64,000 nucleotides of DNA from Aquabacter sp040049275 (GCF_040049275.1 NZ_JBDZDT010000005.1:62001-126000); one strand, 5' to 3'. Shown: positions 17,821-27,060, numbered from the stretch's first letter. Notes: generated by a model from the letters alone, not told the origin. Numbers and translations: made by a program.

Positions 17821-18711
17821 ATGCGAACGACCAGCCTCACCACTGGCGCACTGGCGCCGGCCGTTCTCCCTTTGATTCTTTTGGGTCTTTCCGGGGCTCC
17901 CGCCACAGCGCAGGAGAAAATCGGCACGGCGGTGACGACAGCGCCGCTTCCCCCCGTCGGCACCGGTGCCGACTGGAGCTGGACAGATCACAGCATCGAC
18001 CTGCCCGACGAGATGGCGGCAGCGGAGCAGACCCCTGAAGAGGCTCCCGCGCCCTATCTCTCCGCATCCCCCAGCAAGAGTGCCCGCGCCGCCGTGGTCT
18101 CCGCCGAGGCCGTGGACACGCGGGTGTCGCGCACCGCCAACAAGGATGGGTCAAGCTCGGTCACGGCCGCGGGCTCGCTGCGGAACGTGACCAATACCGA
18201 GTTCGGCGTCGACATGTCGCTCGCCGCCGCCAGACAGGGCGCCAGCGTGCCCGATGCCACCCCCGGCACCTCCGCTGCGGACGGCTCGGGCGCCGCCGCA
18301 TGGGCGCGGACCACCATTCCGGGCGTGTCCAACTTCATGGTGTGGGACAAGGGCAGCGTGGACGTGCGCGTGGACCCGCTCCAGGAGCAGAGCCGTCTGG
18401 GCACGACATTCACCCGGCAGTGGACGGTGATGGACAACATCACCGCCAGCCTCAGCGACGCCTATGCCATCACCAAGAGCGTCGGCGGCGCTGAGCAGTG
18501 GGAGACGGGCAAGACCGCGAGCGTCAACTTCGCCCAGACCGGCACCAGCATCAGCGTCGGCACCGCGACCAAGAGCCATGAGGGCACGTGGCTGCCCTCG
18601 GTGAGCGCCTCGCAGAGCCTGTTCGGCCCGGTGACGGTCACCACCTCGGTGGCGGACAATGGCGAGAACCTCAACAAATCCATCACCGCCGGCTTCCGCC
18701 GCAACTGGTGA
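17821..18711 (+). CDS. Exported protein of unknown function, probable small outer-membrane barrel
   Basis: Not assigned to a family I recognise. It has 296 residues with a signal peptide at 1-31 (cleavage near ATA-QEK). The mature N-terminus (32-110) is Ala/Pro/Ser-rich. The rest (about 120-296) is made of short alternating polar/hydrophobic stretches such as GSVDVRVDPL, GTTFTRQWTV, NITASLSDAYAI, ASVNFAQTGTSISVGTA, LPSVSASQSLFGPVTVTTSV and KSITAGFRRNW. This looks like successive transmembrane beta strands, and the chain ends in an aromatic residue (Trp), as outer-membrane barrels do. ATG 17821 puts the signal peptide at the start. It is divergent from the DUF815 gene with a 267-base upstream region, and stands alone. 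Confidence 0.6.
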   Translation: MRTTSLTTGALAPAVLPLILLGLSGAPATAQEKIGTAVTTAPLPPVGTGADWSWTDHSIDLPDEMAAAEQTPEEAPAPYLSASPSKSARAAVVSAEAVDTRVSRTANKDGSSSVTAAGSLRNVTNTEFGVDMSLAAARQGASVPDATPGTSAADGSGAAAWARTTIPGVSNFMVWDKGSVDVRVDPLQEQSRLGTTFTRQWTVMDNITASLSDAYAITKSVGGAEQWETGKTASVNFAQTGTSISVGTATKSHEGTWLPSVSASQSLFGPVTVTTSVADNGENLNKSITAGFRRNW

Positions 18712-18734
18712 GATCGGCCAGGGCCCGCGCTTCT

Positions 18735-19571
18735 TCACCGCCAGACGATGGCGACGAAGAAGCGCGTGGCCATGACGAGCAGGAAGATGCCGAAGCCCAT
18801 CTCCAGCGTCCGCCGCGACATGGAGTGGGCGAAGCGGGCGCCCAGCGGGGCAAACAGGGTGCTGACCGGGGCCATGCAGATGAAGCCCACCAGCGAGACA
18901 TAGCCGATGGAGAGCGGCGGCAGCTCCGACATATGGGGCCAGCCGCCAATGGCGTACCCGACGATTCCCGGAATGGGGATGATCGCGCCGATGCCCGCCG
19001 CAGTGGCGACCGCTGCGTGGATGGGCACGCCGTAGAGGCTCAGGATGATGGTGGCGAGCCCGCCGCCGCTGATGCCGATGAGGGAGGCCGCAAGGCCGAT
19101 GACAAAGCCATAAGCCCACATGGCCGGCTTGCCCGGAAGCTCGCTGGAGATGCGCCAGTCCTCGCGCCCCGACAGCGCCTTCGTGGCCATGACCAGCGCG
19201 ATCACCACGAAGGCCGCCTGGAGCACCCATCCGTGCAGGAAAGCCGCGATGGTGCTGCCCGTGATGATGCCGACAATCGCCGGGATGCTCCAGGTCTTGA
19301 GGATGCCCGGTATGACCGCGCCGCGCGCCTTGTGCGCCCGATAGGACTGGACGGAGGTCGGCACGATGATGGCGAGGGAGGTGCCCACGCAGAGCTGCAT
19401 GCGCACCGATTCGTCCACGCCCATGGCGCGGAACACCTCGTAGAGCACCGGCACGATGACGGCGCCGCCACCCACGCCCAGCAGGCCCGCCAGGATTCCC
19501 GTCACCACCCCTCCGAGCAGAAGCGGGATCACGAGCGAGGCAAGCTCGCCCCAGGAGAGGGAGGACAACAT
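18735..19571 (-). CDS. TSUP (TauE/SafE, DUF81) family sulfite/sulfonate-type exporter
   Basis: A 278-residue integral membrane protein with about eight hydrophobic segments in two repeated halves. The TSUP signature occurs twice: GILAGLLGVGGGAVIVPVLY (about 24-43) and ASLIGISGGGLATIILSLYG (about 164-183). TSUP proteins move sulfite, sulfoacetate or related organosulfur anions, but the substrate cannot be read from the sequence. ATG is at 19569-19571. It is convergent with the barrel-like gene, with a 23-base gap, and follows dusA on the same strand after 124 bases. Confidence 0.88.
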   Translation of the reverse strand: MLSSLSWGELASLVIPLLLGGVVTGILAGLLGVGGGAVIVPVLYEVFRAMGVDESVRMQLCVGTSLAIIVPTSVQSYRAHKARGAVIPGILKTWSIPAIVGIITGSTIAAFLHGWVLQAAFVVIALVMATKALSGREDWRISSELPGKPAMWAYGFVIGLAASLIGISGGGLATIILSLYGVPIHAAVATAAGIGAIIPIPGIVGYAIGGWPHMSELPPLSIGYVSLVGFICMAPVSTLFAPLGARFAHSMSRRTLEMGFGIFLLVMATRFFVAIVWR

Positions 19572-19695
19572 GGCTGAGCCTTCGGAGACTGGAACGCGAA
19601 GCGGTCGGCGGAGGGGCGCGCCGGGAGGTAGGGCGCGCACCCTTGCCCAAGCTGCGGCACTCTGTCCAGATCGCGTTAGGGAATAATGCGGGGGC

Positions 19696-20691
19696 TCAGG
19701 CCGCGTCGCGCCGCGCCGGCTGGCGCACATCCGCCACCGCCGCCCGCAGCACCTCGAGCCCTGCATGAGGCTGCACGCCCTCGGTGGCGAGGCGGCGTCG
19801 GAAGCGCCGCGAGCCGGGGCGGCCGCCGAACAGCCCGAGCATGTGCCGGGTGATGTCGTGGAGCCGCCCGCCCTTTTCCAGGTGCGCGGCCACATAGGGC
19901 TGGAACGCTTCCACGGCCTCGAACGCGTCGGCATGGGGGGCAGGCGCGCCGAAGAAGGCTTCGTCCACCTCCAGCAGCAATTCCGGGTTCTGGTAGGCCG
20001 CCCGGCCGAGCATTACGCCGTCAAGCCCGGCGCTGTTTTCGCGTGCCTCGGCAATGGAGGCGAGACCGCCATTCAAGCTGACGGGGATGTGGGGCAGGCA
20101 GGCCTTCAGGCGATGCACGCGGGAATAATCGAGCGGGGGAACCTCGCGATTCTCCTTGGGCGAGAGGCCCTGGAGCCACGCCTTGCGGGCATGGACGATA
20201 AGGGCGTCCACCTTCACCGCGACGAGGGCGTCGGCGAGGGTGTCGAGCGCCTCTTCGGGATCCTGGTCGTCCACGCCGATGCGGCATTTGACGGTGACGG
20301 GGAGGGCGACCTCCGCCTTCATGGCGGCGACGCAGTCCGCCACCAGGGCCGGCTCGCGCATCAGGCAGGCGCCGAAATTGCCGCCCTGCACCCGGTCCGA
20401 GGGGCAGCCCACATTCAGGTTGATCTCGTCATAGCCGAAATCCGCGCAGATGCGCGCGGCCTGCGCCAGCAAGGCCGGCTCGCTGCCGCCGAGCTGCACG
20501 GCGACGGGGTGCTCCGCCGGAGCGAAGCCGATCAACCGCTCCCGGTCGCCATGGATGACGGCCAGCGCCGTGACCATCTCCGTATAGAGCCGCGCACGCG
20601 TGGACAGGGTCCGGTGGAATGCGCGGCAATGCCTATCCGACCAGTCCATCATGGGCGCGACGGAGAATTTGAATCCTTGAAGCTCGGTCAT
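19696..20691 (-). CDS. dusA: tRNA-dihydrouridine(20/20a) synthase
   Basis: A 331-residue FMN-dependent reductase making dihydrouridine at positions 20/20a in the D-loop of tRNA. The N-terminal VAPMMDWSDRHCRAFHRTLS, the catalytic Cys96 in LNVGCPSDRVQGG, VKCRIGVDDQD, and HARKAWLQGLSPKENREVPPL are DusA-specific. The last motif distinguishes DusA from DusB and DusC. The barrel continues through VSLNGGL and GVMLGRAAYQNP. It is divergent from the aldo/keto reductase gene, with a 165-base shared upstream region. Confidence 0.95.
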   Translation of the reverse strand: MTELQGFKFSVAPMMDWSDRHCRAFHRTLSTRARLYTEMVTALAVIHGDRERLIGFAPAEHPVAVQLGGSEPALLAQAARICADFGYDEINLNVGCPSDRVQGGNFGACLMREPALVADCVAAMKAEVALPVTVKCRIGVDDQDPEEALDTLADALVAVKVDALIVHARKAWLQGLSPKENREVPPLDYSRVHRLKACLPHIPVSLNGGLASIAEARENSAGLDGVMLGRAAYQNPELLLEVDEAFFGAPAPHADAFEAVEAFQPYVAAHLEKGGRLHDITRHMLGLFGGRPGSRRFRRRLATEGVQPHAGLEVLRAAVADVRQPARRDAA

Positions 20692-20856
20692 TCTGAACGG
20701 GTCTGGAGAAGCGGGCGGCGCGGATGGGCGACCTTATCCCTCCTCATATCGGCCACAAGGAGGCAGCCGGCAAGCGGTGAAACCCCAGCGCGCCTTTGCG
20801 TCATTTCCTCGGGCGCTCCCTACGACTATGGTCGCAGCCGGAATGGAGATGCGAGC

Positions 20857-21690
20857 ATGATCAAGACTGTGACCCTCCCCGGCGGACAGCAGGTTCCGGC
20901 CCTTGGGCAGGGCACATGGTTCATGGGCGAGCAGGCGCCGCGCCGTGCGCAGGAGATCGAGGCGCTCCGGCTCGGCATCGATCTCGGCGCGAGCCTCATC
21001 GACACCGCCGAAATGTATGGCGACGGCCGCACCGAGAGCATGGTGGGCGAGGCGCTCGTGGGCTACCGGGACAAGGCCTTCCTGGTCAGCAAGGTCTATC
21101 CGCACAATGCCAGCCGGCGCGGCGTGGTGGAGGCCTGCGAGCGCAGCCTGAAGCGGCTGCGCACGGACCGGCTCGACCTCTATCTCCTCCACTGGCGCGG
21201 CAGCCACCCCTTTGAAGACACCATTGCCGGGTTCGAGGCGCTGCAGGCGGCGGGAAAGATCCGCCACTGGGGCGTCAGCAATCTCGACACTGACGACATG
21301 GAGGAATTGCTGGATGCGGGCGGCGGGGCCTGCGCCGTGAACCAGATCCTCTACAATCCGGGCCGCCGGGGACCGGAATTCGACCTCATTCCGTTCCTTG
21401 AGGAGCAGGGCATCCCGGTCATGGCCTACAGCCCCATCGAGCAGGGGCGCCTGCCGCGGGGCGGGGCGCTGGGGAGCATCGCGCGCAAGCATGGGGTCGA
21501 TCCGTTCCAGGTGGCGCTCGCCTGGGTGATGCGGCGCCCGGACATGATCGCCATCCCCAAGGCGGGCAAGGCGGAGCATGTGCGCGCCAACGTCGCCGCC
21601 GCGGCCTTGGTGCTGGACGCGGAGGACCTTGCCGCCATCGACGCCGAGTTCCGCCCGCCGGCGCGCAAGCGCTCGCTGGAGATGCTGTAG
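20857..21690 (+). CDS. Aldo/keto reductase
   Basis: A 277-residue NADPH-dependent (beta/alpha)8 oxidoreductase. The catalytic tetrad is complete: Asp49, Tyr54, Lys79 and His112, within LIDTAEMYGDGRTE, VSKVYP and LYLLHWRG. The cofactor region near the C-terminus reads AIPKAGKAEHVRANVAA. The physiological substrate is unknown; related proteins reduce 2,5-diketo-D-gluconate or other aldehydes. ATG 20857 has GGAGATG upstream, and the frame further upstream is only incidental. It is convergent with the retropepsin gene, with a 5-base gap. Confidence 0.92.
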   Translation: MIKTVTLPGGQQVPALGQGTWFMGEQAPRRAQEIEALRLGIDLGASLIDTAEMYGDGRTESMVGEALVGYRDKAFLVSKVYPHNASRRGVVEACERSLKRLRTDRLDLYLLHWRGSHPFEDTIAGFEALQAAGKIRHWGVSNLDTDDMEELLDAGGGACAVNQILYNPGRRGPEFDLIPFLEEQGIPVMAYSPIEQGRLPRGGALGSIARKHGVDPFQVALAWVMRRPDMIAIPKAGKAEHVRANVAAAALVLDAEDLAAIDAEFRPPARKRSLEML

Positions 21691-21695
21691 CTGCC

Positions 21696-22406
21696 TTACC
21701 GGGCCGGTCCCCTCAGGATCAGCCGGTCGCCCCGGATCTCGAAGCCGTCCAGGCGCGAGAGGAAGCTCATGCCCAGAAGGCTGGAGCGCAGCGCACCGGG
21801 CGCCGAGACCAGCGCGCGCACATTGCGCTCGGTGATGGAGCCGACGGTGACCCGGTCCAGCACCACGCTGGCCGCGCGTGTCCGTCCATTGGCCGTATCC
21901 ACGGGGACGTCATATCTCAGCGTATCCACCGTCAGCCCCGCTGCGCGCGCGTGGTCCTGCGTGAGGACCACGGCCGAGGCGCCGGTGTCGAGCATGAGGG
22001 TGATGCCGGCGCCGTTGATGGTCGCGCCCACGGCGAAGCTGCCATTGGCGGCGCGGGCGATCTCCACGGTGCCGCCTTCGGAATTAACGGCATAGCCGGG
22101 AATCGCTTCCGAAATCACGCGGTCGGCCACCTGCCGCAGCGGGTCGCGATAGGCATAGACCACCGCCAGCCCCAGCACGATGACCATCCAGAAGAGCGCC
22201 GCCTTCAGGCCCGCCGCCATCCGGCCGTGAAACATGCGCCAGGCCCCCGCGCCGATCACCGCAGTGAGGGACAGCAGGACGATGAGTTGCCCGAACTGGC
22301 CGAGATCGAGGCCCATCACCTCGCCCTGATCGTGGTTCGCCACCAGAATGACGACGCCCACGAAGAGGAAGATGAGAAGCACCCAGAGGAAGCGATCGCC
22401 GCGCAT
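21696..22406 (-). CDS. TIGR02281-type membrane retropepsin-like aspartic protease
   Basis: A 236-residue protein with three N-terminal membrane segments (about 6-24, 40-55, 69-87) and a periplasmic single-domain retropepsin-like fold carrying LMLDTGASAVVLT (Asp140-Thr-Gly-Ala-Ser144). The later G(M)SFLSRLDGFEI segment is also typical of clan AA proteases. Such single-domain enzymes act as dimers. Substrates are unknown in bacteria of this order. Its start is 2 bases from the DUF1289 stop codon, and cobS lies upstream, so the three probably form one transcript. Confidence 0.85.
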   Translation of the reverse strand: MRGDRFLWVLLIFLFVGVVILVANHDQGEVMGLDLGQFGQLIVLLSLTAVIGAGAWRMFHGRMAAGLKAALFWMVIVLGLAVVYAYRDPLRQVADRVISEAIPGYAVNSEGGTVEIARAANGSFAVGATINGAGITLMLDTGASAVVLTQDHARAAGLTVDTLRYDVPVDTANGRTRAASVVLDRVTVGSITERNVRALVSAPGALRSSLLGMSFLSRLDGFEIRGDRLILRGPAR

Positions 22407-22408
22407 GG

Positions 22409-22615
22409 TCAGTCCGGAACCTTGTCGACGCCCTTGGCGCGCAACGCTTTAAGCCGCACGGGCAACGCAGCCATGATGGAGGCCCGCCGCTCCGACGACA
22501 TGGAGATCCACGAGCCGATTTCCTGGAGCGAGCGGCCGCAGCCGATGCACAGGCCGCTCAAGGGATCGACGACGCACACCTTGATGCATGGGGTTTTCAC
22601 CGGCGCGTCGATCAT
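22409..22615 (-). CDS. DUF1289 cysteine-rich small protein
   Basis: A 68-residue protein with the DUF1289 cysteine pattern PCIKVCVVD...LCIGCGRSLQEIGSW (four Cys within the first 30 residues), likely binding zinc or an Fe-S centre. The remaining helix is basic. Function is not established. ATG is at 22613-22615, 11 bases after the cobS stop. A longer upstream frame exists but would overlap cobS and lacks conservation. Confidence 0.85.
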   Translation of the reverse strand: MIDAPVKTPCIKVCVVDPLSGLCIGCGRSLQEIGSWISMSSERRASIMAALPVRLKALRAKGVDKVPD

Positions 22616-22626
22616 CTGCTCTGCGT

Positions 22627-23427
22627 TCAATGCCCACTGGCAAAGATAAGCACGCCCAGGAGGAAGACAATCTCGGCCACCTGCTGAGTGGCCCCCGCCA
22701 CATCCCCCGTCTGCCCGGCAATGAGCCGCCGTGAAAGCCGCTCCATGACGAACCACGCCGCGGCCGGGGCGATCAGCCCAGCGAAGGTCGCGCCCACGCC
22801 GAAGGTGGGGATGAGAAGTACCGCCACCACCAGCGCGCCCATCATCAGGCAATGGGCGGTCGCGTCCGGCCCCGGGGAGCCGGCGCTCGCGCCGGCCCCA
22901 TCGGGGCGCGCGGAAGGCAGGCTTTGCAGCAGCAGGATGCCGGCGGCGCGGGAGATAGCGCCGGCCGCCACCAGCACCACGGCGCAACGCCAGAGACCTG
23001 CCCAATCCAGCAAGGTCTGGATGGCTGCAACCCGCAGCAGCAGGGAAAGCACGAGCGAGACCGTGCCGTAGGTGCCGATACGGCTGTCGCGCATGATGTC
23101 GAGGCGCGAAGCCCTGTCGCGGCCCCCGCCGAATCCGTCCGCCGTGTCGGCGAGGCCGTCCTCATGGAAAGCGCCGGTCGTCAGCACCAGGGCGGTAACG
23201 GCGAGCGCCGCCGAGAGGAAGGAGGGGAAGCCGAGCGCATGCGCCAGAACAAGCACGATCGCGCCCACAAGGCCGATGACGGCCCCGGCCAAGGGAATCG
23301 CATAGGCGATGCGGGGAAGCGGCGGGGCGGCGAAGGGCGCTTCCTCGCTGCGCAAGGGGGGCACAGGCAGGCGCGACAGGAACCGCAGCGCGAGCGAGAG
23401 ATCCTCGACGATCCTGTTGGTTTGCAT
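22627..23427 (-). CDS. cobS: Adenosylcobinamide-GDP ribazoletransferase (cobalamin synthase)
   Basis: A 266-residue inner-membrane enzyme joining alpha-ribazole (or its phosphate) to adenosylcobinamide-GDP in the last stage of B12 assembly. The signature FHEDGLADTADGFGGGRDRASRLDIMRDSRIGTYG is present (about residues 91-125, quoted here in part as motif), with five or so hydrophobic spans around it. ATG 23427 begins MQTNRIVEDLSLALRFLSRLP, the usual opening. No cobT or cobU gene is adjacent, and I saw no convincing cobalamin riboswitch box in the 196-base divergent region shared with yajC. Confidence 0.92.
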   Translation of the reverse strand: MQTNRIVEDLSLALRFLSRLPVPPLRSEEAPFAAPPLPRIAYAIPLAGAVIGLVGAIVLVLAHALGFPSFLSAALAVTALVLTTGAFHEDGLADTADGFGGGRDRASRLDIMRDSRIGTYGTVSLVLSLLLRVAAIQTLLDWAGLWRCAVVLVAAGAISRAAGILLLQSLPSARPDGAGASAGSPGPDATAHCLMMGALVVAVLLIPTFGVGATFAGLIAPAAAWFVMERLSRRLIAGQTGDVAGATQQVAEIVFLLGVLIFASGH

Positions 23428-23623
23428 GTCCCGTCCCGTGGGCTCCCATGCCGTTGCGGCCCTCACCTTGGGAGCCTTATTCGCGCCTGAGGTCAAGCCT
23501 GTGCGAGGTGGACGCCACCCTCGTTTGCATTCCCCGGTTCCACCAGTATAGTCCCCGCCGCTTCGGCAGGCTCCCGCGCAGGGCGGTGAGCCTCAACTCC
23601 TATCCAGAAGAACGAGGGACGCC

Positions 23624-23971
23624 ATGTTCATTACCCCCGCATTCGCCCAGGGCGCTTCGGCCGCCGGCGGCGGGACCGACATGCTCATCCAGCTCGCCCC
23701 GTTCCTGCTCATTTTCGTCGTGATGTATTTCCTGATCCTGCGCCCGCAGCAGAAGCGCGCGAAGGCGCATCAGGAAATGGTGAACTCGCTCCGCCGCGGT
23801 GACGTGGTGGTGACGGCCGGTGGCCTCGTGGGCAAAGTGGCCCGGGTTGTCGACGAAGCCGAGGTCGAGCTTCAGATTGCCGACAATGTGAAGGTCCGCC
23901 AGCTGCGGTCGCAAATCTCCACCGTGCGCTCGAAGGCTGAGCCCGCGAAGGACGACACGCCCGCCTCCTGA
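23624..23971 (+). CDS. yajC: Sec translocase accessory subunit YajC
   Basis: A 115-residue single-span membrane protein of the SecDF-YajC complex. The membrane segment (about 22-40) is followed by the family motif LRPQQKRAKAHQEMVNSLRRGD and a small soluble domain (VVVTAGGLVGKVARV). ATG 23624 is preceded by AACGAGGGACGCC. It opens the yajC-secD-secF run, 20 bases ahead of secD. Confidence 0.96.
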   Translation: MFITPAFAQGASAAGGGTDMLIQLAPFLLIFVVMYFLILRPQQKRAKAHQEMVNSLRRGDVVVTAGGLVGKVARVVDEAEVELQIADNVKVRQLRSQISTVRSKAEPAKDDTPAS

Positions 23972-23991
23972 GGCGGTGGAAGCTTAAGGCA

Positions 23992-25599
23992 ATGCTGCAT
24001 TTTTCTCGGCTCAAGACGGTACTGATTCTGGGGATCACCTTCCTCGGAATCCTGTTCGCGCTTCCCAATGTCCTGCCGTCCTCGGTCGTTGCGGCGCTGC
24101 CGCACTGGCTGGGGTCGAGCCGGGTGACCCTCGGCCTCGATCTCCAGGGCGGCTCCCACATCCTCCTCGAGGTGGATGGCGCGGCGCTCCGCAAGGAGCG
24201 GGCCGAGCAGATCCGGGACGAGGTGCGCAAGGTGCTGCGCGACGCGCGCATCGGCTATACCGGCCTCACCGTGCGCGACGTGACGGTGCAGCTGCGCCTG
24301 CGCGATCCCGCCGACACCGACAAGGCGGTGACCGAGCTGCGCAAGCTCGCGACGCCTGTCACCAACACCCTGCTGGGCACCGGCAGCGGCGAGATGGACC
24401 TTTCCGTCACCTCCACGGCTGAGGGCACGGTCAGCGTCACCTTGACGGATGTCGGCCTCAACGCCCGCATCCGCTCGGCGGTGGACCAGTCCATCGAGAT
24501 CATCCGCCGCCGCATCGACCAGCTCGGCACGGTGGAACCCAATATCCAGCGCCAGGGCGCGGACCGAATCCTCGTGCAGGTGCCAGGCCTCCAGGACCCG
24601 CAGCGCCTGAAGGCACTGCTGGGCCAGACCGCCAAGCTCTCCTTCCGCATGGTGGACCAGTCCATGTCGCCGCAGCAGGCGATGGAAGGCCGCCCGCCGC
24701 CGGATTCGGAAGTGCTGCAGGGACAGGACGGCCAGCCTTATCTGGTGGAGAAGCAGGTGCGTGTCTCCGGTGAGGACCTCACCGACGCGCAGCCGGGCTT
24801 CGACCAGCAGGGCAGCCAGCCCATTGTCACCTTCCGCTTCAATTCCAACGGCGCCCGGCGCTTTGCCGCGACGACGCAGGATGCGGTGGGCCGGCCCTTC
24901 GCCATCGTGCTCGACAACCAGGTGATCTCCGCGCCGGTGATCCGCGAGCCGATTCTCGGCGGCTCGGGGCAGATTTCCGGCTCCTTCACCGTCCAGCAGG
25001 CCAACGACCTCGCCATCCTGCTGCGCGCCGGCGCCCTGCCGGCACCGCTGAAGGTGATGGAGGAGCGCACCGTCGGCCCGAGCCTGGGCCAGGATTCCAT
25101 CGAGGCCGGCAAGACCGCGGCCTATGTGGCCGGCGCCCTGGTGGCGGTGTTCATGTTCGCGGTCTACGGGCTGTTCGGCGTGTTCGCCCTCATCGCGCTC
25201 GCCGTCCACGTGACGCTGATGTTCGCGCTCCAGTCGGTCCTCGGCGCCACGCTGACGCTGCCCGGCATCGCCGGCGTGGTGCTCACCATCGGCATGGCGG
25301 TGGATTCCAACGTCGTGATCTTCGAGCGCATCCGAGACGAGGCGCGGGAAGGCCGTTCGGCCATCTCCGCCATCGACAAGGGCTTCACCCACGCGCTCGG
25401 CACCATCCTCGATGCCAACGTCACCGCGCTCGCCACCGGATCCATCCTGTTCCTGCTCGGCGGGTCCGGACCTGTCCGCGGCTTCGCGGTCACCTACATC
25501 CTCGGCCTTCTGACCACCGTGTTCACCGCCTATACCCTGACGCGCCTCATGATTGCGTGGTGGGTGAAGTGGCAGCGACCGGCGAAGCTGCCCATCTGA
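23992..25599 (+). CDS. secD: Protein translocase subunit SecD
   Basis: A 535-residue RND-like membrane protein using the proton gradient to assist late steps of Sec-dependent export. The order is TM1 (about 8-28), then LGLDLQGGSHILLEVD (about 45-60), a large periplasmic P1 domain including IRRRIDQLGTVEPNIQRQG, and five C-terminal spans with the motifs GMAVDSNVVIFERIRDE and GSGPVRGFAVTYILGL (as GGSGPVRGFAVT). Length matches the separate-SecD type. secF follows after 11 bases. Confidence 0.97.
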   Translation: MLHFSRLKTVLILGITFLGILFALPNVLPSSVVAALPHWLGSSRVTLGLDLQGGSHILLEVDGAALRKERAEQIRDEVRKVLRDARIGYTGLTVRDVTVQLRLRDPADTDKAVTELRKLATPVTNTLLGTGSGEMDLSVTSTAEGTVSVTLTDVGLNARIRSAVDQSIEIIRRRIDQLGTVEPNIQRQGADRILVQVPGLQDPQRLKALLGQTAKLSFRMVDQSMSPQQAMEGRPPPDSEVLQGQDGQPYLVEKQVRVSGEDLTDAQPGFDQQGSQPIVTFRFNSNGARRFAATTQDAVGRPFAIVLDNQVISAPVIREPILGGSGQISGSFTVQQANDLAILLRAGALPAPLKVMEERTVGPSLGQDSIEAGKTAAYVAGALVAVFMFAVYGLFGVFALIALAVHVTLMFALQSVLGATLTLPGIAGVVLTIGMAVDSNVVIFERIRDEAREGRSAISAIDKGFTHALGTILDANVTALATGSILFLLGGSGPVRGFAVTYILGLLTTVFTAYTLTRLMIAWWVKWQRPAKLPI

Positions 25600-25610
25600 A
25601 GGCGCCGCTC

Positions 25611-26663
25611 ATGCCCTTGATCGATTACATCCCGGCGCAGACCCATATCGGCTTCATGCGCCTGCGCCACGTGACCTTCCCGCTCTCCGCGGCGGCGATG
25701 GTCCTCGCGGTGGTGTGCTTCATCACCTTCGGCTTCAACCTCGGCATCGACTTCCGGGGCGGCACGCTGGTCGAGGCCCAGTCCAGCCAGCAGCAGGCGG
25801 ACCTTGCGAGCCTGCGCGAGCACCTCACCGACCTCGACCTCGGCGACGTGCAGATCCAGGAGTTCGGCTCGCCCCGCGACGTACTGATCCGCGTCGGCCA
25901 GACCGGCGGCACGGACGAGGCCCAGCAGGCCATCATCGCCAAGATCTCGTCCTCGCTCGGCACCGAATACACCATCCGCCGGGTGGAGACGGTGGGCCCG
26001 AGCGTGTCGGGCGAACTGGTGCGCCAGTCCATCGTCGCGCTGCTGCTCGGCGCCGTGGCCGTGCTGATCTATCTGTGGTTCCGCTTCGAATGGCAGTTCG
26101 CCATCGGCGCGCTGGCGACAACCGCCCACGACATCTTCGTCACGCTCGCGATCTATTCGATCCTCGGCATCGATTTCGACCTGACCTCCATTGCGGCCAT
26201 CCTCACCATCATGGGCTATTCGCTCAACGATACGGTGGTGGTCTATGACCGTATCCGCGAGATGATGCGCCGCTACAAGAAGATGCCGGTGCCGGAGATG
26301 CTGGACCAGGCGGTGAACGCGACCTTCTCGCGAACCATCATCGTCTCCTTGACCACCTTCCTCGCCTGTCTCGCGCTCTATTTCTTCGGCGGCGAGGTGC
26401 TGCGTGGCTTCTCGCTGGCCATGACAGTGGGCGTCGTGATCGGCACCTATTCCACCATCTTCGTGGCTGCGCCCATGCTGATCCATCTCGGCCTGCGCTC
26501 CTCCACCGTGGGAACGAAGGCGGACGCCGAGGCGGCCAAGGTGGAGATCCTGCCGCCCGAGCCGGCGCCCATGGCGCCGACTGAGGCACCGGCTCCCAAG
26601 CCCGCGCCGGCCCCGACCACCCGGCGGTCCGGCAAGGGCCGCTCGCGCCCCGCACGGACCTGA
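25611..26663 (+). CDS. secF: Protein translocase subunit SecF
   Basis: A 350-residue partner of SecD. TM1 is at about 25-43, then FGFNLGIDFRGGTLVEAQ, the periplasmic domain, and a block of five spans with TIMGYSLNDTVVVYDRIREMM and LRGFSLAMTVGVVIGTYSTIF. After the last span the protein carries a Pro/Ala-rich, basic cytoplasmic tail of about 40 residues (EPAPMAPTEAPAPKPAP then RRSGKGRSRP), longer than in E. coli. ATG 25611 is chosen over an upstream in-frame GTG inside secD because it gives the conserved opening MPLIDYIPAQTHIGFM. Confidence 0.97.
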   Translation: MPLIDYIPAQTHIGFMRLRHVTFPLSAAAMVLAVVCFITFGFNLGIDFRGGTLVEAQSSQQQADLASLREHLTDLDLGDVQIQEFGSPRDVLIRVGQTGGTDEAQQAIIAKISSSLGTEYTIRRVETVGPSVSGELVRQSIVALLLGAVAVLIYLWFRFEWQFAIGALATTAHDIFVTLAIYSILGIDFDLTSIAAILTIMGYSLNDTVVVYDRIREMMRRYKKMPVPEMLDQAVNATFSRTIIVSLTTFLACLALYFFGGEVLRGFSLAMTVGVVIGTYSTIFVAAPMLIHLGLRSSTVGTKADAEAAKVEILPPEPAPMAPTEAPAPKPAPAPTTRRSGKGRSRPART

Positions 26664-26672
26664 GGCGCGGCG

Positions 26673-27053
26673 GTGGCGGAGCGGCCGAACGTCCCCTTCC
26701 TGCCGCGCCAGGTGTCCATTGACGGCTACGCGGAGAATTTCTTCCACTTCGCCGGCATGTCCCACGAGGGCTCCATTCTCGCGCTGCCCTCCGGCATCCG
26801 TCCCTGGGATGTGAAGCGCTTCTCCGATGTGACCACATCCTCGCTCGCGCCCATCATCGCCGAGGCGGACACGTTCGATCTGCTGTTCATCGGCACCGGC
26901 CGCGATCCCGCCCATCTGCCGGAACTGCAGAAGCAGGCCCTGCGCAATGCCAAGCTCCGCTTCGAGCTGATGCCGACGCCGGCCGCCGCCGCCACCTACA
27001 ATGTGCTGCTCGCGGAAGGGCGGCGGGTGGGCGCGGCGCTCATTGCCTTTTAG
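26673..27053 (+). CDS. Mth938-like domain protein
   Basis: A 126-residue small protein of the Mth938/NDUFAF3-like family (DUF498). It starts with GTG 26673, 9 bases after secF. Recognisable parts are ISIDGYAENFFHFAG (as VSIDGYAENFFHFAG), a central LLFIGTGRDPAHLP and the C-terminal PTPAAAATYNVLLAEGRRVGAALIAF. Eukaryotic relatives (NDUFAF3) help assemble respiratory complex I. The next gene resembles another complex I assembly factor (NDUFAF6), so a shared membrane-assembly role is plausible. That link is inference. Confidence 0.88.
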   Translation: MAERPNVPFLPRQVSIDGYAENFFHFAGMSHEGSILALPSGIRPWDVKRFSDVTTSSLAPIIAEADTFDLLFIGTGRDPAHLPELQKQALRNAKLRFELMPTPAAAATYNVLLAEGRRVGAALIAF

Positions 27054-27060
27054 AGCCGCC

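Noticed and set aside
23428..23623. A cobalamin riboswitch before cobS
   Set aside because: I looked for the B12 box and the paired flanks in this divergent region and saw no convincing match; a covariance search would be needed to exclude a degenerate one.
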